From: Pseudomonadota bacterium
GTDB lineage: Bacteria > Chloroflexota > UBA6077 > JAJPHF01
Length of the DNA stretch: 64,000 nt
Direction of reading: 5' to 3'
Assembly: GCA_021325365.1 (NCBI GenBank)
Contig: JAJPHF010000039.1
Span: 1-64,000, forward strand
A model generated the notes under the pieces. It did not search any database, was not told the origin of the DNA, and was given only the letters and a program-made list of their open reading frames with translations. Numbering within the stretch: position 1 is the stretch's first letter; each line of letters starts with the position of its first letter. The position numbers and the translations under genes are program-made. Below, piece by piece: positions 56,206-62,966 of this stretch.

Positions 56206-57252
56206 TTACCCGCGCGTCACGCGCACGCGGCCCGACTCGTCGGTGACGGCGCCGATCTCGGCGGCCAGCGTGCCCCGCGCGAGCAGCTCGTCGCGCAGCA
56301 CGTCGGCGCGCTCGGCCGCCACGGCGATCAGCAGCCCGCCGGAGGTCTGCGCGTCGGCCAGCAGGAGCCGCTCGGCGTCGTCGAGGTCGCCCCAGTCGAC
56401 GCGCGGATCGACGTGCTCCAGGTTGCGGCGGCTGCCGCCGGGGTAGATGCCGGCGCGGAGCAGGTCCCACACGCCGTCCACGACCGGCACCTGGTCGAGC
56501 TGTAGCGTGGCGCCCGCGGCGCTGGCGTCCAGCATCTCCAGCAAGTGGCCGAGCAGCCCGAAGCCGGTGATGTCGGTGGCCGCGCGCGGCCCGACCGCCA
56601 TCATCGCCTCGGCGGCGGCCCGGTTGAGCGTGCTCATCACGGCAAGCGCCTCCGCGACCGTCGCGGGCGGCGCGGCGTCGCGCTTGATCGCCGTCGTGAT
56701 AACGCCCATGCCGAGCGGCTTGGTGAGGAACAGCCGGTCGCCGGGTCGCGCGCCGCCGTTCTTGACGATGCGGTCTGGGTGGGCCAGGCCGAGCGCCACC
56801 AGCCCGTATTTCGGCTCGGGATCGTCCACGCTATGGCCGCCGAGCACGCCGATCCCGGCTTCGGCGACCTTCGCCGCCCCGCCCTCCAGGATTCGTGCCA
56901 GCAGGTCGAGCGGCAGCGTCTCGCGCGGGAAGCCGACGACGTTCAGCGCGAAGATCGGCCGCGCGCCCATTGCGTACACGTCGCTCAGCGAGTTGGCGGC
57001 GGCGATCTGGCCGAACGTGTACGGGTCGTCCACGACGGGCGTGATGTAGTCGACCGTCGCCACCAGCGCCTGGTCGGCGGACAGCCGGTACACCGCCGCG
57101 TCGTCGGCCTCTGCGGCGCCGACCAGCGCGTCGGGATCGATCACCGGGGGGAGGGAGCGCAGTACCTGCGCCAGCTCAGTCGGGCTGAGCTTGCACGCTC
57201 ACCCCGCGCCGTGACTGAGACTGGTCAGGCGCACCACCTCGTGCGCGGCCAT
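56206..57252 (-). CDS. selD: Selenide, water dikinase SelD, selenocysteine-containing (UGA at codon 18)
   Basis: 348 aa when the in-frame TGA at 57199-57201 is read as selenocysteine. The enzyme makes selenophosphate from selenide and ATP. Before the TGA is MAAHEVVRLTSLSHGAG, after it ACKLSPTELAQVL; SelD proteins have the invariant S-H-G-A-G-(C/U)-x-C-K motif here, so Sec18, Cys20 and Lys21 take the catalytic positions. The rest is a full SelD: VDYITPVVDDPYTFGQIAAA, AMGARPIFALNVVGFP, GVLGGHSVDD, GDRLFLTKPLGMGV and TDITGFGLLGHLLEM. Two perfect hairpins directly after the UGA could act as SECIS. The start ATG is 2 bp after the moeA stop on the same strand, so the two are an operon. A gene call stopping at TGA would miss the N-terminus. 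Confidence 0.93.
57157..57191 (-). promoter_or_regulatory. Putative SECIS hairpins downstream of the selD UGA
   Basis: Hairpin 1 (57173-57191): AGCUCAG, loop CCCGA, CUGAGCU, a 7-bp perfect stem starting 8 nt after UGA. Hairpin 2 (57157-57171): GCGCAG, loop GUA, CUGCGC, a 6-bp perfect stem with the loop 34-36 nt after UGA and a G as first loop base, which fits the known bacterial SECIS spacing (about 16-37 nt) better than hairpin 1. Confidence 0.6.
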
Positions 57253-57254
57253 GC

Positions 57255-58469
57255 TTACTCCGTTACCAGCTCGCCAATGAGCAGCGCCTGCACGCGCGTG
57301 CCCGCTGCCAGCGTGCCCTCGCCACGCGGGATGTGCAGCAGGGCGTTCGCGCCGACCATCGACAGCAGGCGGCTCGACGACTGCAGGCCCGTCGTCCGCG
57401 CGTAGAGCCCGTCGGGCCGCCACACCACTGTCGCCCGCTGGTACTCGGTGCGGTCGGGCGTCTGGCGCACGTCGTGGCCGAGCGACACCTCGACCGTCGG
57501 GCGGTGCAGCCGCGCGAAGCCTTGCAGCTTCCGCAGTGCCGGCCGCACGAACACCTCGAAGCTCACCAGCGACGACACCGGATTGCCCGGCAGCCCGAAC
57601 GCGGTCTTCTCGCCGACCTTGGCGAACGTCAGCGGCTTGCCAGGCTTGAGCGCCACCGAGCCGAAGTAGACCGTGCCTACCTCTTCGAGCAGCGGCTTGA
57701 TGAGGTCGCGTGTGCCCACCGACACGCCGCCCGAGGTCACCAGCACGTCGGCCTCATCCAGCCCCTGGCGCACCAGCCGCCGCTGCAGCGCCTCGTCGTC
57801 GCGGGCGATGCCGAGCGAGCTAGGCTCGCCGCCGGCCTCGCGGATCGCCGCCATCAAGGAAGGCCGGTTGCTGTCGCGGATGGCGCCGTAGGGGACGGGC
57901 TGGTCGGCCTCGACGATCTCGTCGCCCGTCGAGAGCACCGCCACGCGCGGCCGCCGGTACACCTCGACCTCGCCCACCCCGAGCGCGGCGAGCAACCCTA
58001 GCTCGGCGGCGCCGAGCGCCGTGCCCGGCGTTAGCACGACCTGGCCCTCGGCGATGTCCTGGCCGCGCGGGTTCACGCTCTCCCCGCGCCGCGCGCCGCG
58101 CTCGAGAATGACGTAACCGTCGTCCTCGCGGGTCAGCTCTTGCATGATGACCGCGTCGGCGCCGGGCGGCAGGGGCGCGCCCGTCATGATCCGGATCGCC
58201 GTACCGGGCACGACGGGCTCGTCCAGGGGCCGCCCTGCGGTGACGATGCCGAGCACGCGCCGCCGGGGGCTAGCGTCGTCGGCCAGCACGGCATAGCCGT
58301 CCATCGTCGAGGCGTTGAAGGGCGGCATCGGCTCGGCGGCGCGAATCTCGCGCGCCAGCACGCGCCCGTAGGCGGCGCTCGCCGGCAGGCGCTCGGTGCC
58401 GAGCGGCGCGACGTGCGCCAGGATGGTGGCGGCGGCCTCCTCGACCGAGATCATCGTGTACGTCGCCAT
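57255..58469 (-). CDS. moeA: Molybdopterin molybdenumtransferase MoeA
   Basis: 404 aa, normal length. Motifs: MPPFNASTMDGYAVLADD, RIMTGAPLPPGADAVIMQE, VLSTGDEIVEADQPVPYGAI with the MoCF domain signature DVLVTSGGVSVGTRDLIKPL, and GLPGNPVSSLVSFEVFVRP; a C-terminal MoeA_C barrel follows. The enzyme inserts molybdate into adenylylated molybdopterin. ATG with CCGGAGG upstream, beyond which lies a heptamer array. It leads into selD, 2 bp between stop and start. Confidence 0.95.
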   Translation of the reverse strand: MATYTMISVEEAAATILAHVAPLGTERLPASAAYGRVLAREIRAAEPMPPFNASTMDGYAVLADDASPRRRVLGIVTAGRPLDEPVVPGTAIRIMTGAPLPPGADAVIMQELTREDDGYVILERGARRGESVNPRGQDIAEGQVVLTPGTALGAAELGLLAALGVGEVEVYRRPRVAVLSTGDEIVEADQPVPYGAIRDSNRPSLMAAIREAGGEPSSLGIARDDEALQRRLVRQGLDEADVLVTSGGVSVGTRDLIKPLLEEVGTVYFGSVALKPGKPLTFAKVGEKTAFGLPGNPVSSLVSFEVFVRPALRKLQGFARLHRPTVEVSLGHDVRQTPDRTEYQRATVVWRPDGLYARTTGLQSSSRLLSMVGANALLHIPRGEGTLAAGTRVQALLIGELVTE

Positions 58470-58487
58470 GCCAGCCTCCGGTAGCGG

Positions 58488-58515
58488 TCAGCGATCAGCT
58501 ATCAGCGATCAGCCC
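58488..58515 (-). repeat. Heptamer array upstream of moeA
   Basis: On the top strand TCAGCGA, TCAGCTA, TCAGCGA, TCAGCCC; in the gene direction GCTGATAGCTGATCGCTGA-type units directly before the CCGGAGG of moeA. Confidence 0.85.
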
Positions 58516-58588
58516 GCGGCTGCTGTGAGGATTCTAGCGCACGGTGGGCGCCGCGGGCGCATAGCCTTGATGAAACCATTCAAGCCCT

Positions 58589-58609
58589 CGGCTGATGGCT
58601 GACCGCTAG
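58589..58609 (+). repeat. Heptamer array containing the helicase stop codon
   Basis: CGGCTGA, TGGCTGA, CCGCTAG. The TAG stop of the leftward DEAD-box gene (complement of CTA, 58606-58608) lies in the last unit. Confidence 0.85.
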
Positions 58610-59739
58610 CTGTACAGCGGGAGTCGCGCTTCCTGGATGGCCTCGCCGGTCAGCTTGCGGATAGCGGCCCATGCCTCCATGTCCCACTCAGCCACGAACG
58701 TGATGGCCTTGCCGTCACGGCCGGCACGCGCCGTGCGGCCAATACGGTGCACGTACGTCTCGGCGTCTTCGGGGATGTCATAGTTGATGACGTGCGACAC
58801 GTCGGGGATGTCCAGGCCGCGCGACGCCACGTTGGTGGCGACCAGCAGCGGCAGGCTCCCCTCGCGGAAGCGGCGCAGGATCTTCTCCCGCTGCTGCTGG
58901 CTCAGGCTGCCGTGCAGCGCCTCCGCGTCGTAGCCGGCGCGCTGCAGCGCGCGGGTCAGCCGGTCCACGCCGATCTGCATGTGGCAAAAGATGATGGCCT
59001 GCTGCGGCTGCTCCGTGTCGAGCACGTGGCGCAGCCCCGCGAACTTGTCGCGCTCGGCCACCTCGTAGTACACCTGCTCGACCTGGGCGACCGTCGGCTC
59101 CTCCGCCCGCACGGCCACGGTCACCGGATCGCGCATGTAGCGCATCGCCAGACGACGGATGACCGTCGGCACGGTGGCGGAGAAGAGCGCCGTCTGGCGG
59201 TTGCGGGGCAGGCGGCGGATAATGCGCTCGACGTCGGGCATGAAGCCCATGTCCAGCATGCGGTCGGCCTCGTCGAGCACCAGTACGCCGACGTGGTCGA
59301 GCCGCAGCGTGCGACGGCTCAGATGGTCGAGAATGCGCCCGGGGGTGCCGACGACGATCTGCGCGCCCTGCTCGAGCGCGCGAATCTGATCGCGAATGCT
59401 GCTACCGCCGTAGAGCGTGGCGACGGCCACGGGGCGGAAGCGCGCCAGCGCCTGCAGCTCGGCGGTAATCTGTAGCGCCAGCTCGCGCGTGGGCGCCAGG
59501 ATCAGCGCCTGCACCTCGGCGCGCTCGGCGTCGATGCCCTCGACAATCGGAATGCCGAATGCGGCGGTCTTCCCGGTGCCGGTCTGCGCCTGGGCGATGA
59601 CGTCGCGGCCCGCGCTCATGACCGGGATCACGCCCGCCTGGATCTCCGTGGGCGCCTCGAAGCCCATCTCGTCCACGGCCCGGAGCAGCTCCGGCGCCAG
59701 CCCTAGCTCCTCGAATGGAGATTGGATAGCCTCGATCAA
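58606..59739 (-). CDS. DEAD-box RNA helicase
   Basis: 377 aa from the TTG at 59739, chosen because AGGAGG lies 8 bp upstream and the usual Q-motif region starts right after (SPFEELGLAPELLRAVDEMG); an upstream in-frame start would read through the terminator hairpin. Motifs: AQTGTGKTAAFG (I), APTRELALQI (Ia), TPGRILD (Ib), VLDEADRMLDMGF (II, DEAD), LFSATVP (III), ATNVASRGLDIPDVSHVINY (V) and HRIGRTARAG (VI). The C-terminal tail is very short, so this is the RhlE/RhlB-like core only. Family acts in RNA unwinding, ribosome assembly or decay, often induced by cold. The leader hairpin suggests regulation by attenuation. Confidence 0.93.
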   Translation of the reverse strand: MIEAIQSPFEELGLAPELLRAVDEMGFEAPTEIQAGVIPVMSAGRDVIAQAQTGTGKTAAFGIPIVEGIDAERAEVQALILAPTRELALQITAELQALARFRPVAVATLYGGSSIRDQIRALEQGAQIVVGTPGRILDHLSRRTLRLDHVGVLVLDEADRMLDMGFMPDVERIIRRLPRNRQTALFSATVPTVIRRLAMRYMRDPVTVAVRAEEPTVAQVEQVYYEVAERDKFAGLRHVLDTEQPQQAIIFCHMQIGVDRLTRALQRAGYDAEALHGSLSQQQREKILRRFREGSLPLLVATNVASRGLDIPDVSHVINYDIPEDAETYVHRIGRTARAGRDGKAITFVAEWDMEAWAAIRKLTGEAIQEARLPLYS

Positions 59740-60134
59740 CGACTCGTCCTCCTGCCGGGCCGGCAGCGCGACGCCAGGTGCTGGCCACAAAAAAGGGGCG
59801 CGACCGAGACGGTCGCACCCCTCGCGCTGGCTTCGGCCCACTGCTGACATACAATCATGTTACCAGCATTTTACCGTTTCGGCCGCCGCCGCGTCCAGTG
59901 AATAGCCACGACCAGACCTGGCGACGCGCGGTGGCCGATCGATGGTAGATTGCCCGACCAGCCATCTCTTGGCGGCTGCCTGCGCGTCGTGGCATATTCC
60001 TTCTGGTGCCGGACGCCGCGGCGGCGCGGCGCCAACGCGACCGCGCGGAGCGCGCCGGTGGTACGCATCTTGCGGCCGCGCGCCCTTGGCGGCGTCGCTC
60101 CGGACGCCCAGTCGCACGCTGGAGGAGGATGGCT
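59740..60134. other. Divergent intergenic region, 395 bp
   Basis: Between the DEAD-box gene (leftward) and the cupredoxin-CHRD gene (rightward). Contains the leader terminator at 59789-59821 and a locally AT-rich island at about 59846-59876 (reading leftward, TAAAATGCTGGTAACATGAT), the likely promoter region of the helicase. On the rightward side no clear promoter was found. Confidence 0.5.
59789..59821 (-). terminator. Intrinsic terminator (attenuator) in the helicase leader
   Basis: Read leftward: GGGGUGCGACC, loop GUCUC, GGUCGCGCCCC then UUUUUU. An 11-bp stem with one U-G pair and a run of six Us, the strongest intrinsic terminator in the window. It lies about 50 bp upstream of the helicase start codon, on the helicase strand. 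Confidence 0.8.
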
Positions 60135-61175
60135 ATGGCTAAGTTCGTGCGCCACGCGCGCACCTACGGACGGGTCCTGGCGATAACGCTCGCCGCGGTC
60201 GTGACCCTCGCCGCCCCGCTGGCCGTACCCAGCGCCCACGCCCAGATATTGCCCCCCCCGCCGCCCCCGATCGCGCCACCGGTAGGCCCGTTCGGCGGCA
60301 TCGGCATGCCCGGCTTCCCGTTCCCGGGCTTCGGGATGCCGAGCGGACTGGGCGCGCCCTGGACGCCGCCGGGGCCGACAACCGCCCCTCCGCCAGCCGC
60401 GCCGGCCGACAGGCAGCGGCGTTCCCTCGTGACCATCCAGGACAACTATTTCCTGCCGGCTGAGATCACGATCCCCGTGGGGACGACGGTTACCTGGGTG
60501 AACCGCGGCACCGTCGCGCACACCGTGACCGACGCGGGCGTGTGGGACTCCGGCCGCATCCCACCAGGCGGCAGCTTCTCGGCCGTCTTCGCCGTCGTGG
60601 GCACCTTCGACTACGTCTGCACGATCCATCCCGAGATGAAGGGCCGGATCATCGTGCAGCAGCTGGCCGAGACCACCGCGCCGCCGCCGACGACGAGCAC
60701 GGCTCCCGCGGGCGCCGCGCCGAGCGGCACAACCGCGGCGCCCCCCGCGCCGGCCAGCGCGCAGGCCGCCGCGGGCGCGGCGACCACTGGTGCGGCCGCG
60801 GGCGCGGCGCCGGCTGCCCCGGCGGCTGCCCAGGGCGGCACGATGGCGATGGCCGACCTCGCCGCGGAGAACAATTCCGGCGTCACCGGCCACGCGATGC
60901 TCACGCAGACCGGCAGCAACACCGCCGTTACCGTCACGCTGAGCGGGATGGCCCCCGGCTCGGTCCACGCAGGCCACATCCACAGCGGCGCCTGCACCGG
61001 CCCGATCCTCTTCCCGCTGGCGACCATCACCGCCGACAGCACGGGCCAGGGCAGCGCCACGGCCACCGTGAACGCGCCGATGGACCTGAGCACCTGGTGG
61101 GTGCAGTACCACGCGAGCGACAACCCGCCCGGCCCGGGGATCGCCTGCGGGCAGCCGCGGGCGGGGGGCATGTAG
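60135..61175 (+). CDS. Secreted cupredoxin fused to a CHRD domain
   Basis: 346 aa from the ATG at 60135; the ATG at 60129 is too close to GGAGGAGG. Signal peptide about 1-36. A Pro/Gly-rich stretch (40-90) precedes a plastocyanin-like domain (about 97-176) with copper ligands His129 (VAHTV), Cys162, His165, Met168 in YVCTIHPEMKG. A Pro/Thr/Ala-rich linker (180-235) leads to a CHRD-type beta domain (236-346) with ENNSGVTGHAMLTQTGSN, VTLSGMAPGSVHAGHIHSGA and QYHASDNPPG. CHRD domains occur in secreted bacterial proteins of unknown role. It may be a cell-surface copper protein or redox carrier. A strong hairpin follows. Confidence 0.82.
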   Translation: MAKFVRHARTYGRVLAITLAAVVTLAAPLAVPSAHAQILPPPPPPIAPPVGPFGGIGMPGFPFPGFGMPSGLGAPWTPPGPTTAPPPAAPADRQRRSLVTIQDNYFLPAEITIPVGTTVTWVNRGTVAHTVTDAGVWDSGRIPPGGSFSAVFAVVGTFDYVCTIHPEMKGRIIVQQLAETTAPPPTTSTAPAGAAPSGTTAAPPAPASAQAAAGAATTGAAAGAAPAAPAAAQGGTMAMADLAAENNSGVTGHAMLTQTGSNTAVTVTLSGMAPGSVHAGHIHSGACTGPILFPLATITADSTGQGSATATVNAPMDLSTWWVQYHASDNPPGPGIACGQPRAGGM

Positions 61176-61183
61176 GTCAGTTC

Positions 61184-61221
61184 GCCGCAGGGGCGGCGCG
61201 GGTGTGCGCCGCCCCTGCGGC
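61184..61221. terminator. Strong hairpin between convergent genes
   Basis: GCCGCAGGGGCGGCGC and its perfect complement around a 6-nt loop (GGGTGT), 8 bp after the cupredoxin-CHRD stop and 22 bp before the stop of the HAD gene on the other strand. Likely a bidirectional terminator. Arms resemble the inverted-repeat element at 41681. Confidence 0.7.
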
Positions 61222-61243
61222 TCCTTCGCACGCCGCCCGCCGG

Positions 61244-61870
61244 TCAATTCTCCGGCGTACCGCTGTCGCCCGCGGCGGCGGCTGCCTCGGTCTGCAAGCG
61301 GTCGGCCAGCGCCAGCAGGCTCGGTACCGGCTGCACGCCGGGCGGGTAGGGGAGACCGCGGTTACGCGGCCAGTCGCAGAGGTACACGACGACCGGGCTG
61401 TGGCTGGCCAGGTAATAGGCGGTGGCCCCATCGTCGTCCACGTGCTCGCCGATGCCCAGGCGCCGCAGCGTCCACAGCTTGAACTGCGCGCTCGGTAGCG
61501 CCACGTCGTTCAGATAGACGTCGGCCACGAGATCGGCCAGCCCGTGCCGCGTCAGCCAGCGCCGCACGAGCGGCCGCACCACCCACCGTCGCCCCGAGAC
61601 GACTACCAGCCGGCGCACCGTCGCCAGCCGGGCCAGCGCCGCCGGCACGCCCGGCAGCGGCCGGCGGCCCGCGTAGCGCGCGAATTCGAGCGCGCTCCGC
61701 GCGAGCCAGTAGCGCTGCCGCCAGTGGCGCTCAAGCCCCAGCGTGGGCACCGGCTCGGGGAGGGGCGGCGTGTCGAGCCGCCGGCTGATTGCCACGTTCC
61801 AGCCGAGCGGCGGCCGCACGACGACGCCGTCGAGGTCGAGCGCGAGGGTGGGGCGCGCATCGCCCGCCAC
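61244..61870 (-). CDS. HAD-superfamily hydrolase-like protein
   Basis: 208 aa. The HAD motif I is LALDLDGVVV with Asp12 and Asp14; motif II is likely LVVVSGRRWVV (Ser in VSG), and an acidic motif near HVDDDGATAYYLA supplies the last aspartates. Some HAD members are phosphatases of small metabolites; no exact substrate can be given. It starts 4 bp after the DNA glycosylase stop on the same strand, so both are in one transcript. Confidence 0.7.
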   Translation of the reverse strand: MAGDARPTLALDLDGVVVRPPLGWNVAISRRLDTPPLPEPVPTLGLERHWRQRYWLARSALEFARYAGRRPLPGVPAALARLATVRRLVVVSGRRWVVRPLVRRWLTRHGLADLVADVYLNDVALPSAQFKLWTLRRLGIGEHVDDDGATAYYLASHSPVVVYLCDWPRNRGLPYPPGVQPVPSLLALADRLQTEAAAAAGDSGTPEN

Positions 61871-61874
61871 GCCG

Positions 61875-62483
61875 CTAGCCTCGCGCCGCGGCGCGGGCGC
61901 GCGGGCGCCGCGACACCCACGGGCTGTCGCGCAGGTAGAAGCGCCAGGGCTTGAGTGCCCACCCGCCCGCGTAGCCCACGCCGACGCGCGGCCCCGCGAC
62001 CACGGGGCCGGCCGGGCGCTCGCCCGCGGCCAGGTAGAGCGGCGGCGCCGTCAGGTCGGCGCGATTGTAGCGGAGATCGACGTCCAGTGCGCGACACAGT
62101 CGCGCCGGCCCGGTCGTCGGCCCGTCGACGCCCTCGCACGGCTCCGCCGCTCGCAGCAGCACCGCCGCCGGGTATCCCTCTGCCTCAGTCACCACGTTCA
62201 GGAGGTAGTGCATCCCGTACACCAGGTAGACGTAAGCGTGCCCGGGCGGGCCGAACATGACGGCGGTCCGCGGCGTGCCGCCGCGCGAGGCGTGGCTGGC
62301 GCCGTCGTGCGGGCCGACGTAGGCCTCGGTCTCGACGATCCGCGCTACTTGCCGGCTCCGCGGCCCCTCGTGGACCAGGTACGCGCCGAGCAGGTCGAGC
62401 GCGACCGCCTGCGTGGGGCGCGCGAAGAATGCGCGCGGCAGTGGCAGGCCCGGCGCGGGTGTGGCGGCACTCGTGAGCAACAC
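61875..62483 (-). CDS. 3-methyladenine DNA glycosylase (AAG/MPG family)
   Basis: 202 aa, a normal size. Family signs in order: LPRAFFARPTQAVALDLLGAYLV, RIVETEAYVGPHDGASHASRG (catalytic Glu in ETEAYVG), MFGPPGHAYVYLVYGMHYLLNVVT and GPARLCRALDVDLRYN. The enzyme removes alkylated purines from DNA by cleaving the N-glycosidic bond. A few extra residues precede the domain. Downstream partner is the HAD gene. Confidence 0.93.
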   Translation of the reverse strand: MLLTSAATPAPGLPLPRAFFARPTQAVALDLLGAYLVHEGPRSRQVARIVETEAYVGPHDGASHASRGGTPRTAVMFGPPGHAYVYLVYGMHYLLNVVTEAEGYPAAVLLRAAEPCEGVDGPTTGPARLCRALDVDLRYNRADLTAPPLYLAAGERPAGPVVAGPRVGVGYAGGWALKPWRFYLRDSPWVSRRPRARAAARG

Positions 62484-62966
62484 TCCCGCCGGCAGAGCAG
62501 CCGGCCAGGCGAGTATAGCAGCGCGTAGGCGCGGCTTGCCGTCCCGCGCGGCTACACCGGCCGTGCCGCCACATGGCGCGCGCGGCGGGCCCGACAGCGC
62601 CCGACGGCGAAGGCCGCGATCGCGGCCCCGAGGATGGCGGCGTGCCGCCCAAGCTCCGGGAGGCCGCGCGCCAGCGACGGCCCGCGCCCACCGCCGGGCC
62701 GGGCCGCGACGTTCGGTGCCCCGCCTCGATTCGCCGGACGCGCCGTGGCTGCGCCGCCATCGACCGCCGCGGGGGCGACCGCATCGACCGGCCCCGTATC
62801 AAGCTTGCGTACGACTTCCAGCTGCGCGTCCGTCAAGCGGTCGGCGCCGGCCGCCGCGCCGCAGCGGAGGGTGGCCGGCTCGAACTGGCAGGCGCGCGGA
62901 TCGTCGATCAGCCCGTCCATCATGCCGTCGAGGCCGTCGCAGGCAACAGTGAAGTGGGAGAGGGCG
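62484..62966. other. Intergenic region, 483 bp, with a tannase-like remnant
   Basis: Between the DNA glycosylase start (leftward) and the MmgE/PrpD gene (rightward). Its only recognisable content is the leftward fragment at 62552-62959. Rightward frames here are not protein-like. Confidence 0.5.
62552..62959 (-). pseudogene. Tannase/feruloyl-esterase-like fragment with C-terminal helix
   Basis: The leftward frame reads ALSHFTVACDGLDGMMDG, then LIDDPRACQFEPATLRC and LTDAQLEVVRKLDTGP. This matches the calcium-binding region of tannase/feruloyl-esterase proteins (CDxLDGxxDGxIDDPxxCxFDPxxLxC). Homology begins upstream of the first ATG (62923) and ends after about 65 residues; the remainder is Ala/Pro-rich then one hydrophobic helix (HAAILGAAIAAFAVG). 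The catalytic domain is absent. Either a decayed gene fragment or a small membrane protein (123 aa from 62923) built on this piece. GTG/ATG start with no good Shine-Dalgarno. Confidence 0.5.

Noticed and set aside
57199..57201. TGA in selD as a nonsense mutation or pseudogene
   Set aside because: Sequence on both sides is conserved and in frame, the TGA is exactly at the known Cys/Sec position, and hairpins follow. Selenocysteine is the simpler explanation.
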